From contig NZ_PDOA01000023.1 of the NCBI RefSeq assembly GCF_003116135.1, forward strand, positions 1-59,026: a DNA stretch of 59,026 bases. The letters run 5' to 3'. Positions 33,109 through 41,890 of the stretch are shown piece after piece (within the stretch, counting starts at the first letter, position 1; the number at the start of each line of letters is the position of its first letter). The DNA comes from Teichococcus aestuarii. Its GTDB lineage: Bacteria; Pseudomonadota; Alphaproteobacteria; Acetobacterales; Acetobacteraceae. The notes beneath the pieces are model-generated. The model saw nothing but the letters and a program-made list of their open reading frames with translations, was not told where the DNA came from and ran no database searches. The position numbers and the translations under genes were made by a program.

Positions 33109-36100
33109 TCATTCAGCCGGGGCATGGCCGGTAGGACTGGCGCTGACCTCATCACTGCTTGCCTTGCTGACCCGGCCGAAGCGCACGTAGAGGGCGGGCA
33201 GCACCAGCAAGGTCAGCAAGGTGGCACTGATCAGCCCACCAATGACCACCGTCGCTAGTGGCTTCTGCACCTCCGCCCCGGCACCCGTGGCAATTGCCAT
33301 TGGCACGAAACCCAGTGAAGCCACCAGGGCGGTCATGGCAACGGGGCGGAGCCGAGTTGTGGCTCCCTGAAACACGGCATCCCGCAAGGACAAGGTTCCA
33401 TGCGCCAGCAGGTCCTTGATCGAGCTTGCCATGACTAAGCCGTTGAGCACGGCGACACCGGAGAGCGCGATAAAGCCGACGGCAGCGGGTACCGAGAACG
33501 GCATGCCACGCAGCCAGAGCGCCAACAGTCCACCGGAAAGCGCTAGCGGCACGCCACTGAACACCACCAAAGCATCTCGTACTGAGCCGAGCGCTGCGTA
33601 GAGCAGCACCAGGATCAGCAGGAAGCAGGCTGGCACGACGATCGTCAGCCGGGCGCGCGCCTGGGCCAGGTTCTCAAACTGGCCGCCCCAGGTGATGCTA
33701 TAGCCAGGCGGCAACTGCACTTCGCGTTCTACCCGCGCACGCGCCTCTGCAACGATCGAGCCGATGTCACGGCCACGGGCATTGGCTTGGATAACGACAC
33801 GACGTCGTCCCTGCTCGCGGCTGATCTGATTTGGCCCCTGCACCACCGAGAGGCTGGCCAGCTGCTGCAGCGGCACCGAGGAGGCCGGGCGCCCGGCTAC
33901 GGGTGGCAGCGGCACCGGCAGGTTACGCAGTGCCTCGAAATTGTTGCGCATGGCCTCGGGCAATCGCACGACGATAGCGAAGCGGCGGTCACCCTCATAA
34001 ACCATACCCGCCTCACGCCCCCCGACGGCCGTCGCCAGCACAGCCTGGACATCGGCGACACTGAGACCACGCCGCGCTACCTCAGCACGGTTCACCGTGA
34101 CCTCGAGAAAAGGCAGACCGGTGGCCTGTTCGACCTTCACGTCAGCCGCGCCCTGGACGCTGTTCAGAATGGCCGCGATCTGACTGGCCGCCTGCAGCAT
34201 CGGCCCATACTCATCGCCAAAGACCTTGACTGCCAGATCACCGCGCACGCCTGCCAGCAACTCGTTGAAGCGCATCTGGATAGGTTGGGTAAATTCCAGA
34301 GCGTTGCCAGGGATACCGGCAACAGCTTGCTCGATGCGTCGCACTAGTTCCGCTTTGGGCAGGGAAGGATCGGGCCACTCACCACGCGGCTTGAGAATGA
34401 TAAAGGTATCGGAGGCATTCGGCGGCATCGGATCTGAGGCAACCTCGGCTGTGCCGGTCTTGGAGTAGATGATCTGCACCTCGGGCAGACGCGAGATGCG
34501 GCGCTCCAGCACAGACTGCATGGCCTGGGATTGCTGCAGAGAGGTGCTGGGAATACGCAGCGCCTGCATCGCCAGGTTGCCCTCGTCCAACGTCGGGATA
34601 AACTCCTGCCCAAGACGTGAGAAGAGCGTCAGGCTGCCCAGGAACAGCAGTGCACCCAGGGCGATCACCGGCACCGGTGCGCGCAGTGTCCGGCTCAGCA
34701 CCGGCACGTAGACCGATTTCAGGCCACGGACGATGGCAACTTCCTTCTCCTGCACCCTTCCACTGATCCAGATGGCGATAAGAGCCGGGACCAGGGTCAT
34801 GGAGAGGACAAAGGCGCAGGCAAGGGCCAGAATGACGGTCAACGCCATCGGTATGAACATTTTGCCTTCGACGCCGGTGAAAGTCAGCAGCGGCGCGTAG
34901 ACCAGGATGATGATGGCTTGGCCGTAGAGTGAGGGTCGGATCATCTCCTTGGCGCTGTCCGAAACGGTCTGCAGCCGCTCTTCCAGCGTCAGAAGGCGAC
35001 CCTTCTCGTGCTGCCGCTCGGCCAGGTGGCGCAGGCTGTTCTCAGTGATAATTACCGCGCCATCAACGATCAGGCCGAAGTCGAGGGCGCCTAGCGACAT
35101 CAGGTTGGCCGAGATCCCGCCGCGGACCATGCCAAAGGCAGTCATCAGCATGGTCACCGGGATGACCAGGGCGGTGATGATGGCCGCACGAATGTTGCCC
35201 AGCATCAGGAAGAGAATGACGATGACGAGGAGCGCACCCTCGCCAAGGTTCTTTGCAACCGTCTGAATCGTGGCGTCCACCAGAATGCCACGGTCGAGAA
35301 CCGCCGTTGCCTCGATGCCAAGTGGCAACATCCGCACAAGGCCTTCGACCCTGGCATGCACGGCGGCGGCAACTGTGCGACTGTTCTCGCCGATCAACAT
35401 CAGGGCGGTGCCAACCACCATCTCCTGACCGTTGCCGCTGGCGCTGCCGGTGCGCGGCGCCTGACCAATCGCAACCCGACCAACATCGCGCAGCAGGATC
35501 GGCGCGCCCTCGCGGGTGGCGACCACGACCTGCTCAAGTTCAGCGACGCTGGTCACCCGCCCGCCGGAGCGGACCACGAGGCCTTCGCCGCCGCGGTCGA
35601 TATAGCCCGCGCCAGTGGAGACGTTGTTGCGCTCGATGGCGTTGGACAGGTCGCCGAAGCTGAGACCAAGTGCCATCAGCTTCGCCGGGTCGGGCTGCAC
35701 TACATACTGCTTCACGTAGCCGCCGATGGCGTCCACCCCGGCAATGCCTGGAATGTTACGAATCTCCGGCCGGATGACCCAGTCCTGCACGGTTCGCAGG
35801 TAGGTGGCCCGGTCCACTTCGGTGACCAGCCGCTCGCCCTCCGGCGTAAGGTAGCTGCCATCCGCCTGCCAGCCAGGCGCGCCACTGGCGACAACATCCC
35901 CCCGGTGTCGCTCCGCGAAGCGGACCGTCCACATGGTGACCTCGCCAAGGCCAGTGGAGACCGGACCAAGCCGCGGTTCAACACCTTCCGGCATGCTTTC
36001 GCCCGCTTCGATCAGGCGCTCCAGCACCTGCTGCCGGGCGAAGTAGATGTCCGTGGTCTCCGTGAAAACTGCGGTGACCTGACTGAAGCCGTTGCGCGAA

Positions 36101-36354
36101 ATGGATCGGGTGCTTTCCAGCCCGGGGATCCCGGCCAGCGCGGTCTCGATCGGGAAGGTAACCTGCTTCTCGATCTCGTAAGGCGAAAGCGAGGGCGCGA
36201 CCGTATTGATCTGCGCCTGATTGTTGGTAATGTCCGGTGTGGCGTCGATCGGCAGCCGGGTCAGAGCCCAACCGCCGATGCTGATGGCGATCAGCGCCAT
36301 CAGTAGGACGGTCCAGCGGTTGCGGACGGAGAAGTCGAGGATGGGGCCTATCAT
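33109..36354 (-). CDS. czcA: heavy-metal efflux RND pump (CzcA/CusA family)
   Basis: 1081 residues, the usual length. The inner-membrane proton-driven pump has twelve transmembrane helices and two large periplasmic loops. The heavy-metal signature LGALDFGLIVDGAVIITENS is in TM4, with the D-F-G and D residues of the CzcA-type proton relay. IDATPDITNNQAQINTVAPS at the N-terminus is also typical. Metal choice (Co/Zn/Cd versus Cu/Ag) cannot be fixed by eye, but the DFG-x3-D pattern fits divalent cations. It is transcribed after czcC and czcB. Confidence 0.93.
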   Translation of the reverse strand: MIGPILDFSVRNRWTVLLMALIAISIGGWALTRLPIDATPDITNNQAQINTVAPSLSPYEIEKQVTFPIETALAGIPGLESTRSISRNGFSQVTAVFTETTDIYFARQQVLERLIEAGESMPEGVEPRLGPVSTGLGEVTMWTVRFAERHRGDVVASGAPGWQADGSYLTPEGERLVTEVDRATYLRTVQDWVIRPEIRNIPGIAGVDAIGGYVKQYVVQPDPAKLMALGLSFGDLSNAIERNNVSTGAGYIDRGGEGLVVRSGGRVTSVAELEQVVVATREGAPILLRDVGRVAIGQAPRTGSASGNGQEMVVGTALMLIGENSRTVAAAVHARVEGLVRMLPLGIEATAVLDRGILVDATIQTVAKNLGEGALLVIVILFLMLGNIRAAIITALVIPVTMLMTAFGMVRGGISANLMSLGALDFGLIVDGAVIITENSLRHLAERQHEKGRLLTLEERLQTVSDSAKEMIRPSLYGQAIIILVYAPLLTFTGVEGKMFIPMALTVILALACAFVLSMTLVPALIAIWISGRVQEKEVAIVRGLKSVYVPVLSRTLRAPVPVIALGALLFLGSLTLFSRLGQEFIPTLDEGNLAMQALRIPSTSLQQSQAMQSVLERRISRLPEVQIIYSKTGTAEVASDPMPPNASDTFIILKPRGEWPDPSLPKAELVRRIEQAVAGIPGNALEFTQPIQMRFNELLAGVRGDLAVKVFGDEYGPMLQAASQIAAILNSVQGAADVKVEQATGLPFLEVTVNRAEVARRGLSVADVQAVLATAVGGREAGMVYEGDRRFAIVVRLPEAMRNNFEALRNLPVPLPPVAGRPASSVPLQQLASLSVVQGPNQISREQGRRRVVIQANARGRDIGSIVAEARARVEREVQLPPGYSITWGGQFENLAQARARLTIVVPACFLLILVLLYAALGSVRDALVVFSGVPLALSGGLLALWLRGMPFSVPAAVGFIALSGVAVLNGLVMASSIKDLLAHGTLSLRDAVFQGATTRLRPVAMTALVASLGFVPMAIATGAGAEVQKPLATVVIGGLISATLLTLLVLPALYVRFGRVSKASSDEVSASPTGHAPAE

Positions 36355-36367
36355 TGGGCTTTAGTCC

Positions 36368-37618
36368 TCAATGCGCATGCCCGGCTTCGGACTTGCCGAG
36401 CTCGGCGCGCAGAACAAAGGCATTGCCGACCGCGATCTGCGTGCCTTCGTCCAGGCCGAAGACCACCTCGTAGCTCTCAGCGTCCTCGCGGCCGAGAGCC
36501 ACCTCGCGCATTTCGAATCCCTCGTCGTTACGAACAAAGACCACTTTCCTGCCCTCGATCTCCTGTACCGCGCCACGCGGCACCAGAAGGTCCACAGGTT
36601 GGGCTCCGGTCGTCAGTTGTGCCGTGATGAAGCCTCCGGCACTCCATGCACCATCCGGGTTGGGCAGTTCGGCAACAGCCCGGGCCGAACGGGTTTCAGG
36701 GTCCAGAACCGGACTCAGGAAGATGATGCGTGCCTCGGATCTGACATCACCCTCGCCCTGGATGGTCACTGTCTGTCCCTGCCGTGCCATTGGCAGGTTG
36801 CGAGGAGGAATGGTCATCTCCACCCAGAGCTTCGACAGATCGGCCACCGAGAACAGCTCCGCATCGGCCGCGGCATTGCTGCCCAGGATGGCGGCGCGGG
36901 CAGTCACCCTGCCCGCGATTGGTGCGCGCAGTTCAAGACGCCGGAGTGCCGCTGCAGGCTGACGGGGCAGGGTGACGATCTCCTGCTCGGACAGACCGAG
37001 CGCCAATAAGCGCTGTCGAGCTAGGTCCAGCTTGATCCGCGCATCCTCCGCTGTTGCCCGCGCCTGCAGGAAGTCCTGCTCGGCCGAGATGCGCTGGCGC
37101 CAGAGGCGACTCTCGCGGGTTAGTAGGGTCTCGGCGAGCGCCGCCGTGCGCCCTGCGGCCAGAAACTCACCCTTTGCATCCGCTACTTCGCGGCTTTCCA
37201 GCACAGCCAGTACCTCGCCTTGGGCGACCTCGTCGCCGAGGCTGTGGCGGACTTCGGCGACAATGCCACCGAGACGCGGCGTCACCCTAGCCTGACGGTC
37301 CTGGCTGGCTGCTAGGACGCCTGGAACCGTGGCACGGCTCAGGAGCTGTCCTGAGCTGACGGCAGCGACCATGATACCTGAGGCCTCCACCTGCTCAGCG
37401 CTCATGGCGATATGGCCTTCCTCGCCATGATCGTCCTCACCACTTTCACCACTACCGTGATTGTCCGGCTTCGCGGTTGAAGTGGGCTGGGCTGCGCCGG
37501 CTGATGCCGGAACCTGCAGACCCATCAAGGTCCTGGCGGTGTCCGGTACCGAGGGAAAGGCGATAGCGAAAGCCAGTCCGCCTATGGCGGCGCTGGCGAG
37601 AAGTGTTGCGCGGCGCAT
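36368..37618 (-). CDS. czcB: RND membrane-fusion protein (CzcB-like)
   Basis: 416 residues with an N-terminal anchor (LLASAAIGGLAFAIAFPSVP). A short His/Asp/Glu-rich stretch follows (GESGEDDHGEEGHIAMS). The barrel-sandwich lipoyl part is VTPRLGGIVAEVRHSLGDEV; then a long alpha-hairpin (LAETLLTRESRLWRQRISAE) and a beta-barrel (VEMTIPPRNLPMARQGQTVT). The tail holds EAGHAH. It links the RND pump to the outer-membrane channel. The start ATG overlaps the czcC stop by one base. Confidence 0.92.
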   Translation of the reverse strand: MRRATLLASAAIGGLAFAIAFPSVPDTARTLMGLQVPASAGAAQPTSTAKPDNHGSGESGEDDHGEEGHIAMSAEQVEASGIMVAAVSSGQLLSRATVPGVLAASQDRQARVTPRLGGIVAEVRHSLGDEVAQGEVLAVLESREVADAKGEFLAAGRTAALAETLLTRESRLWRQRISAEQDFLQARATAEDARIKLDLARQRLLALGLSEQEIVTLPRQPAAALRRLELRAPIAGRVTARAAILGSNAAADAELFSVADLSKLWVEMTIPPRNLPMARQGQTVTIQGEGDVRSEARIIFLSPVLDPETRSARAVAELPNPDGAWSAGGFITAQLTTGAQPVDLLVPRGAVQEIEGRKVVFVRNDEGFEMREVALGREDAESYEVVFGLDEGTQIAVGNAFVLRAELGKSEAGHAH

Positions 37619-38922
37619 TAGCGGCGAACTCCGGTCGGTTGGCCCGCAGGTTGCTGGCCACGAAGCCGCTCCAGGGCAGCTCGGCGGGTATGGAACTCAC
37701 GATAGGTCTCGACGAGCTGCCCCTGCGTGTCGGACAGCGCTCTTTGCGCATCGAGAACCTCGAGGAAGGAAAACTTACCCTCTCCAAAGCCCGCCGAGGC
37801 GGACCGAGCAGCTCGCTCAGCGGCGGGAAGTGCATCCCGTCGCAGGCTCTGGGCCGCACGCCAGGCCAGGATAAGGCGCCGTTCCGTCGCCAGAAGATCG
37901 GCAACAAGTGCCGACCTGCCACGCTGCGCCTCGGTCTCCGCGCGCAGCAGCTCTGCATTAGCACGGGCAATTCCTCCCTGGTTGCGATCCGAGAAAGGAA
38001 GCGGAATGCTCAGGCCGGCCACGAAGGAAGTCTCGCCGGTATCCCGAGCATGGCGAATGTCTCCGTTCAAGGTGACGTCCGGCACTGCAGTTGACCGTTG
38101 AAAGGTTACATTGGCCCGCTGCTGGGTAATGGCGCCTTCTAACCGGGCCAAGTCCGGATTTCCTGCCAGCCGTAGCAATGGATCGGCAGGTTCTGGCGTC
38201 GCCGGGGAAGGGCCAATGTCGTCGAACCACGGCTGACGAGCCGCTAGCTCAACCTGAGGGACACCGATCAGCACCGCGAGCTCGGCGCGCGCGATCTCCG
38301 CCTCGCGCTGAGATCGCTCCATGGCGATCTCGGCCGTCGCCCGGGTAACCTCGGCGCGCTCCGCCTGGAGGATGGGATCCCGACCCGCGTCAACACGGAG
38401 GCGGGCCGCACGAAGCGTTTCACTGGCAAGGCGCAGCCTTTCACGCTCGACCGCCACGCTGCGCACGGCCGCCTCCGCTGCGGCCATGGCGACCGTCACA
38501 TCACGGGCCAAGTCCAGCTGAGCAGCCGAGTACTCAAACCCGGCTACTTCGGCGCCACGGTCCGCAAGCCCGATGCGGGCAGTACGTTTGCCGCCGAGCT
38601 CAATGCGCTGCGATAGGCCAACCGTAGTCTCGAGGCTGCGGAAGCTCCTGGTGTCGCCGTTGCCGCCCATGCCACCGAAGCTTTCGAAGCTCGTGTTGAG
38701 CTCGGGATTGGGCCTCAGTGGCGCCTGCAACCTATCAGATAACGTAGCATCACGGGACGCTCCCGCTCCACGTAGCGCTGGTGACGATCGGAATGCTTGG
38801 CTCACTGCCTGTTGCGGCGAGGTGAGCAGGAGAGCGCCAGAAGTCGAAGCCGCGGTCTGGGCATAGCCAAGAGCAGGCCATACCAGAACGCAGGCTGCCG
38901 CCAGCGAAAGCTTGGAAAGCAT
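37618..38922 (-). CDS. czcC: outer-membrane efflux channel (CzcC/TolC family)
   Basis: 434 residues, signal peptide (LSLAAACVLVWPALGYAQ). Two OEP repeats with long helices: LDLARDVTVAMAAAEAAVRS in the first and LLATERRLILAWRAAQSLRR in the second. NPELNTSFESFGG and PDVTLNGDIRH are the paired beta-strand regions. It completes the tripartite pump. First gene of the czcCBA operon. Confidence 0.9.
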   Translation of the reverse strand: MLSKLSLAAACVLVWPALGYAQTAASTSGALLLTSPQQAVSQAFRSSPALRGAGASRDATLSDRLQAPLRPNPELNTSFESFGGMGGNGDTRSFRSLETTVGLSQRIELGGKRTARIGLADRGAEVAGFEYSAAQLDLARDVTVAMAAAEAAVRSVAVERERLRLASETLRAARLRVDAGRDPILQAERAEVTRATAEIAMERSQREAEIARAELAVLIGVPQVELAARQPWFDDIGPSPATPEPADPLLRLAGNPDLARLEGAITQQRANVTFQRSTAVPDVTLNGDIRHARDTGETSFVAGLSIPLPFSDRNQGGIARANAELLRAETEAQRGRSALVADLLATERRLILAWRAAQSLRRDALPAAERAARSASAGFGEGKFSFLEVLDAQRALSDTQGQLVETYREFHTRRAALERLRGQQPAGQPTGVRR

Positions 38923-39000
38923 GGAGATACACCTAACGAGAGCAATTCACGCGAGGCAGGGCCGCAGCGAATGCAGCCATGCCGAGACGTTTCGTGGCTG

Positions 39001-39357
39001 CTAGACTCGAGGTGGCTTAGTTAATTGGTCGAAAACGCCGGACGATAGTACTCTGTCAGGCTTGGCAATTGGCTTTGAAACAGGAACTGGATCAGTAGCT
39101 GTCTCAACGGGCTCGGGCGAACGCGCGACCAGTTTGCCGCAGAGGGTGTGAAGGCAATCGCAGGGTGCGGTGTTCGGCTGCGGAGCGTCACTGCTCGACT
39201 CTTGAAGCGAAGCGACGGTGTTCTGCCCAACCACCAGCGTCTGGTGACCAGCAGTGTGACCTTGAGTTGCAGAAAACATGAGCAAGCATGCGATCAGCAC
39301 CGCGGACATTACCCGGCGAAAACTATCAAGAGCCAACGATGTCCTGGTGGAGCACAT
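39001..39357 (-). CDS. small secreted Cys/Asp protein upstream of czcC (CzcI-like position)
   Basis: 118 residues, ATG at 39357. A hydrophobic segment (VMSAVLIACLLMFSATQG) is followed by QNTVASLQESSSDAPQPNTA, then PCDCLHTLCGKL with three Cys, and a Pro-rich tail. The place, 78 bp before czcC on the same strand, is where CzcI-type periplasmic regulators sit in czc operons. Sequence resemblance is too weak to claim the family. It may bind metal through its Cys/His residues. Confidence 0.55.
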   Translation of the reverse strand: MCSTRTSLALDSFRRVMSAVLIACLLMFSATQGHTAGHQTLVVGQNTVASLQESSSDAPQPNTAPCDCLHTLCGKLVARSPEPVETATDPVPVSKPIAKPDRVLSSGVFDQLTKPPRV

Positions 39358-40317
39358 GCAAAGCCGCTTCTAAGCCGGTTGTCGGTCGGTGTCACGCATC
39401 AAAGGATCTCACTGCAGTCTTTAAGTGCGGCAAGCTTGCAGAATGTTGGCTTTCACTGGGCGCTCATGCGGCGCCTCAACCCAACCCGCAGCAACTCGTA
39501 CACGCTTCAAGCGTGTCCGGTTAGCTATCGGTCTACGCCTCTGCATAGCAGAGAGCAGAACCTATCACCTTCAGCCATCTTAGATGCAAGCGCCAATCCT
39601 GAATATCAAAATAAAATTGACGAACCTAAGCACGTCCCGGACAATGATATAAAGTATCCATTTATGGTTGCTGGGTCTGATCCAATGAGGCAGTTTCTGA
39701 TGCCTTCGCCTTGCATCGATTTTGTCCTTTGCAACTCAGATATTTCAAATATTTCAATGTACTGAATAATACATTTCAGACTGTATCTGCTTCGCATCAC
39801 TTCGCTCATTCAGCCGAATGTTCTGCCAAAGCTTCTTGCTGGAGCCATCCTGGCGGACACATTGAGAGGACGGGCACCGTGGCGCCCAGGAGCGATAAGA
39901 TGATCGAGGCACAATCAATCTTCCAAATGGCAATAAATATCACTAGCTGGCGTGGCCAGCAGGAAGTGGCTTCGAATTTCTATTGCACTGAGGCTGCGTC
40001 AGCACGTCTGTATCACGCGCCGTTATTCTCTCCCCTCCAGAGTGAGCGGCGGCTCAGATCGTTGGCAAGCCGCGTCCTCAGAAGTTCCACGCCCCAGGAG
40101 CCTCTGTCCGGGCCGATCTCTGCGGCTGGTCACGGCAATCGACAAGCGGAAGGCAAACTCCTCCCGCTTTGGCTGTCGATGCCTATCCCCTCCGTCCAGG
40201 CTGAAGTCAGAGAGCCTTAAAGCCTCGGTGTTCAGCAGCGGGGGCAATCATCATCCCGTCTTTGATCCTCTGATCCCGAAACTCATCAGAACACCAAGAA
40301 CAACAGGAGTAAAACTG
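39358..40317. other. 960-bp region without a supported gene
   Basis: Base composition falls towards AT, especially 39590-39790, in contrast with the flanks. Open frames on both strands have poor codon use and no domain. CTCTGCATAGCAGAG near 39538 is a short perfect inverted repeat. The promoter of the 39001-39357 gene and of czcCBA should lie at the left side, and that of the 40318 gene at the right. Confidence 0.45.
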
Positions 40318-40698
40318 ATGTCCTTCAAGTGGATGCCCTTCTTCGCCATGGGCTTCGCTCTCTCCATTGGCTTTGGCGCAAATTCCACCTTGGCTAGGGA
40401 GAGCGATAGCCCCACCGGGGATCCTTTGGCACAGTATATGGAAGTAACGCGAGGCAGGATGGGCGCCGGTCCTCTTATTGAGCAGCTTGGCAGCCCCTTG
40501 ACCCACTCCATGACGGTGTCCGAGCGCCAGCTCCCGGCGCTTGAGGAAAGCATCGCCCTTGCCAACAACGCTCCGAGCAGCGACGCGTTTGGCCGTACCT
40601 ATGACGGCCATCCTCTGACGCGTCACATTGCTCAGTCCGAGGGGCATCGAAGCCATCTCCAGGCTCAAGGGGTCGGCCACGCTAATCCTGGCGGTTAG
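40318..40698 (+). CDS. small secreted protein upstream of the two-component system
   Basis: 126 residues, ATG at 40318 with AGGAG ten bases upstream. Signal peptide (MPFFAMGFALSIGFGANSTL). The mature chain is rich in Ser, His and Pro-Leu turns (SERQLPALEESIALANNAPS, DGHPLTRHIAQSEGHRSHLQ). No known family. A perfect hairpin follows 13 bp after the stop. Being next to the sensor pair and the czc operon, it may be a periplasmic metal sensor or buffer; this is inference from place only. Confidence 0.65.
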   Translation: MSFKWMPFFAMGFALSIGFGANSTLARESDSPTGDPLAQYMEVTRGRMGAGPLIEQLGSPLTHSMTVSERQLPALEESIALANNAPSSDAFGRTYDGHPLTRHIAQSEGHRSHLQAQGVGHANPGG

Positions 40699-40711
40699 TC
40701 CACCCCCTGAC

Positions 40712-40750
40712 GGCACGAGCAGCGAAGCGTATAGCTTCGCTGCTCGTGCC
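40712..40750. terminator. 17-bp perfect hairpin after the small secreted protein gene
   Basis: GGCACGAGCAGCGAAGC (40712-40728), loop GTATA, GCTTCGCTGCTCGTGCC (40734-40750). All 17 pairs match. No T-run follows, so it is either a strong factor-dependent stop, an mRNA-stabilising 3' end, or a protein site. The remaining 330 bases up to the response regulator gene hold no other gene. Confidence 0.6.
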
Positions 40751-41086
40751 GTGCCCTGCTTAAACGGAAAGGTGTCGCCTCCGGATTCGCGCAGGTTCCC
40801 GGAAAGCGTCACTGCTTGTGCTCGCAGCAAGTGTAGTGGTGGCGACGCAATGCGGCTTTGTTAAAAGGGCGCTTGGATTGCCAAAGCTGCCCTGCTTAAA
40901 GCAGCGCGGCATAAGGCAATGGATCTTGCTCTTCTCTCCCGGCCAAGTTGCTCAGGTCATCTATGGCTGAGGATTGCTACTCCTCAAACTTCGGCCCGCA
41001 CGGGGTCGCCGCAGGTGATCGGCGGCGCGTCAAACGGCCGGATGTTTTGACCAGGATCGCCGTACCCACGGCTCGGGAGACACATC

Positions 41087-41890
41087 ATGCCGCAGCGTCC
41101 TGCGGACGATCATTCTGAAGACCAGCCTCCGCTCAACAGGCTCCGCCTTTCGGGAGCCGAAGGAGAGGTTCTACTGGGAGGCACGGAAGCCAAGCACATC
41201 CTCGTCGTGGATGACGATGAGGATCTGCGGCGGCTGCTACTGACCTACCTGCGCAGGAACGGCTTTAGGGCTACCGGTGCGCAGGACGGTACAGAAATGT
41301 CCCTGATTCTTCAGACCGCTCCGGTGGATGCCATCGTCCTCGACGTCATGATGCCTGGTCAGTCAGGCTTCGATATCTGCCGCTCTCTTCGGATGCAAAG
41401 CAACATCCCCATCATTCTCCTGACCGCGCTTGGGGAGACAGTCGAGCGGGTTCTTGGGCTAGAACTCGGAGCCGACGATTTTGTGGTGAAGCCGGCAGAG
41501 CCGCGGGAGATCGTCGCCCGGATCAGAGCGGTCCTCAGGCGGACGGGACAATCGCCGACCTCGGCGCAGGTTGCGGCGCGGACCCTCGCTCACTTCGACG
41601 GATGGACACTCGACACGCGACGCCGCGAGCTGCGACGCGTCGACGGCGTCGAGGTAGAACTTACGGGAGGTGAGTATGACTTGCTGCTGGCGCTGATTGA
41701 GCGGCCTCAGCAGGTTCTCAATAGAGAGCAGCTCCTCGATCTTGCCCGGAACCGCCCCTATGGGGGCCTAGGCCGGTCGATGGATGTCCAGATCAGCCGC
41801 CTGCGAGCAAAGCTCGGCGATCACGCTGACCTCATCCGCACCGTTCGGGGTAGTGGCTATATGCTCACGAGTCCAGTGCGATGGGCCTGA
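41087..41890 (+). CDS. OmpR/PhoB-family response regulator
   Basis: 267 residues. The receiver domain starts near residue 37 (HILVVDDDEDLRRLLLTYLR), with the phospho-acceptor Asp near 86 (DAIVLDVMMPGQSGFD), the Thr in ILLTALGE and the Lys in FVVKPAEP. The Trans_reg_C winged helix follows (VELTGGEYDLLLALIE; MDVQISRLRAKLGD; IRTVRGSGYML). The 35-residue N-terminal extension is unusual, and a start at the internal region would also be possible. It probably controls metal-efflux genes nearby with the kinase whose gene overlaps by ten bases. Confidence 0.92.
   Translation: MPQRPADDHSEDQPPLNRLRLSGAEGEVLLGGTEAKHILVVDDDEDLRRLLLTYLRRNGFRATGAQDGTEMSLILQTAPVDAIVLDVMMPGQSGFDICRSLRMQSNIPIILLTALGETVERVLGLELGADDFVVKPAEPREIVARIRAVLRRTGQSPTSAQVAARTLAHFDGWTLDTRRRELRRVDGVEVELTGGEYDLLLALIERPQQVLNREQLLDLARNRPYGGLGRSMDVQISRLRAKLGDHADLIRTVRGSGYMLTSPVRWA

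Noticed and set aside
39148-39765. 205-codon plus-strand frame upstream of the small secreted gene
   Set aside because: Overlaps the better-supported 39001-39357 gene on the other strand and runs through an AT-rich non-coding stretch.
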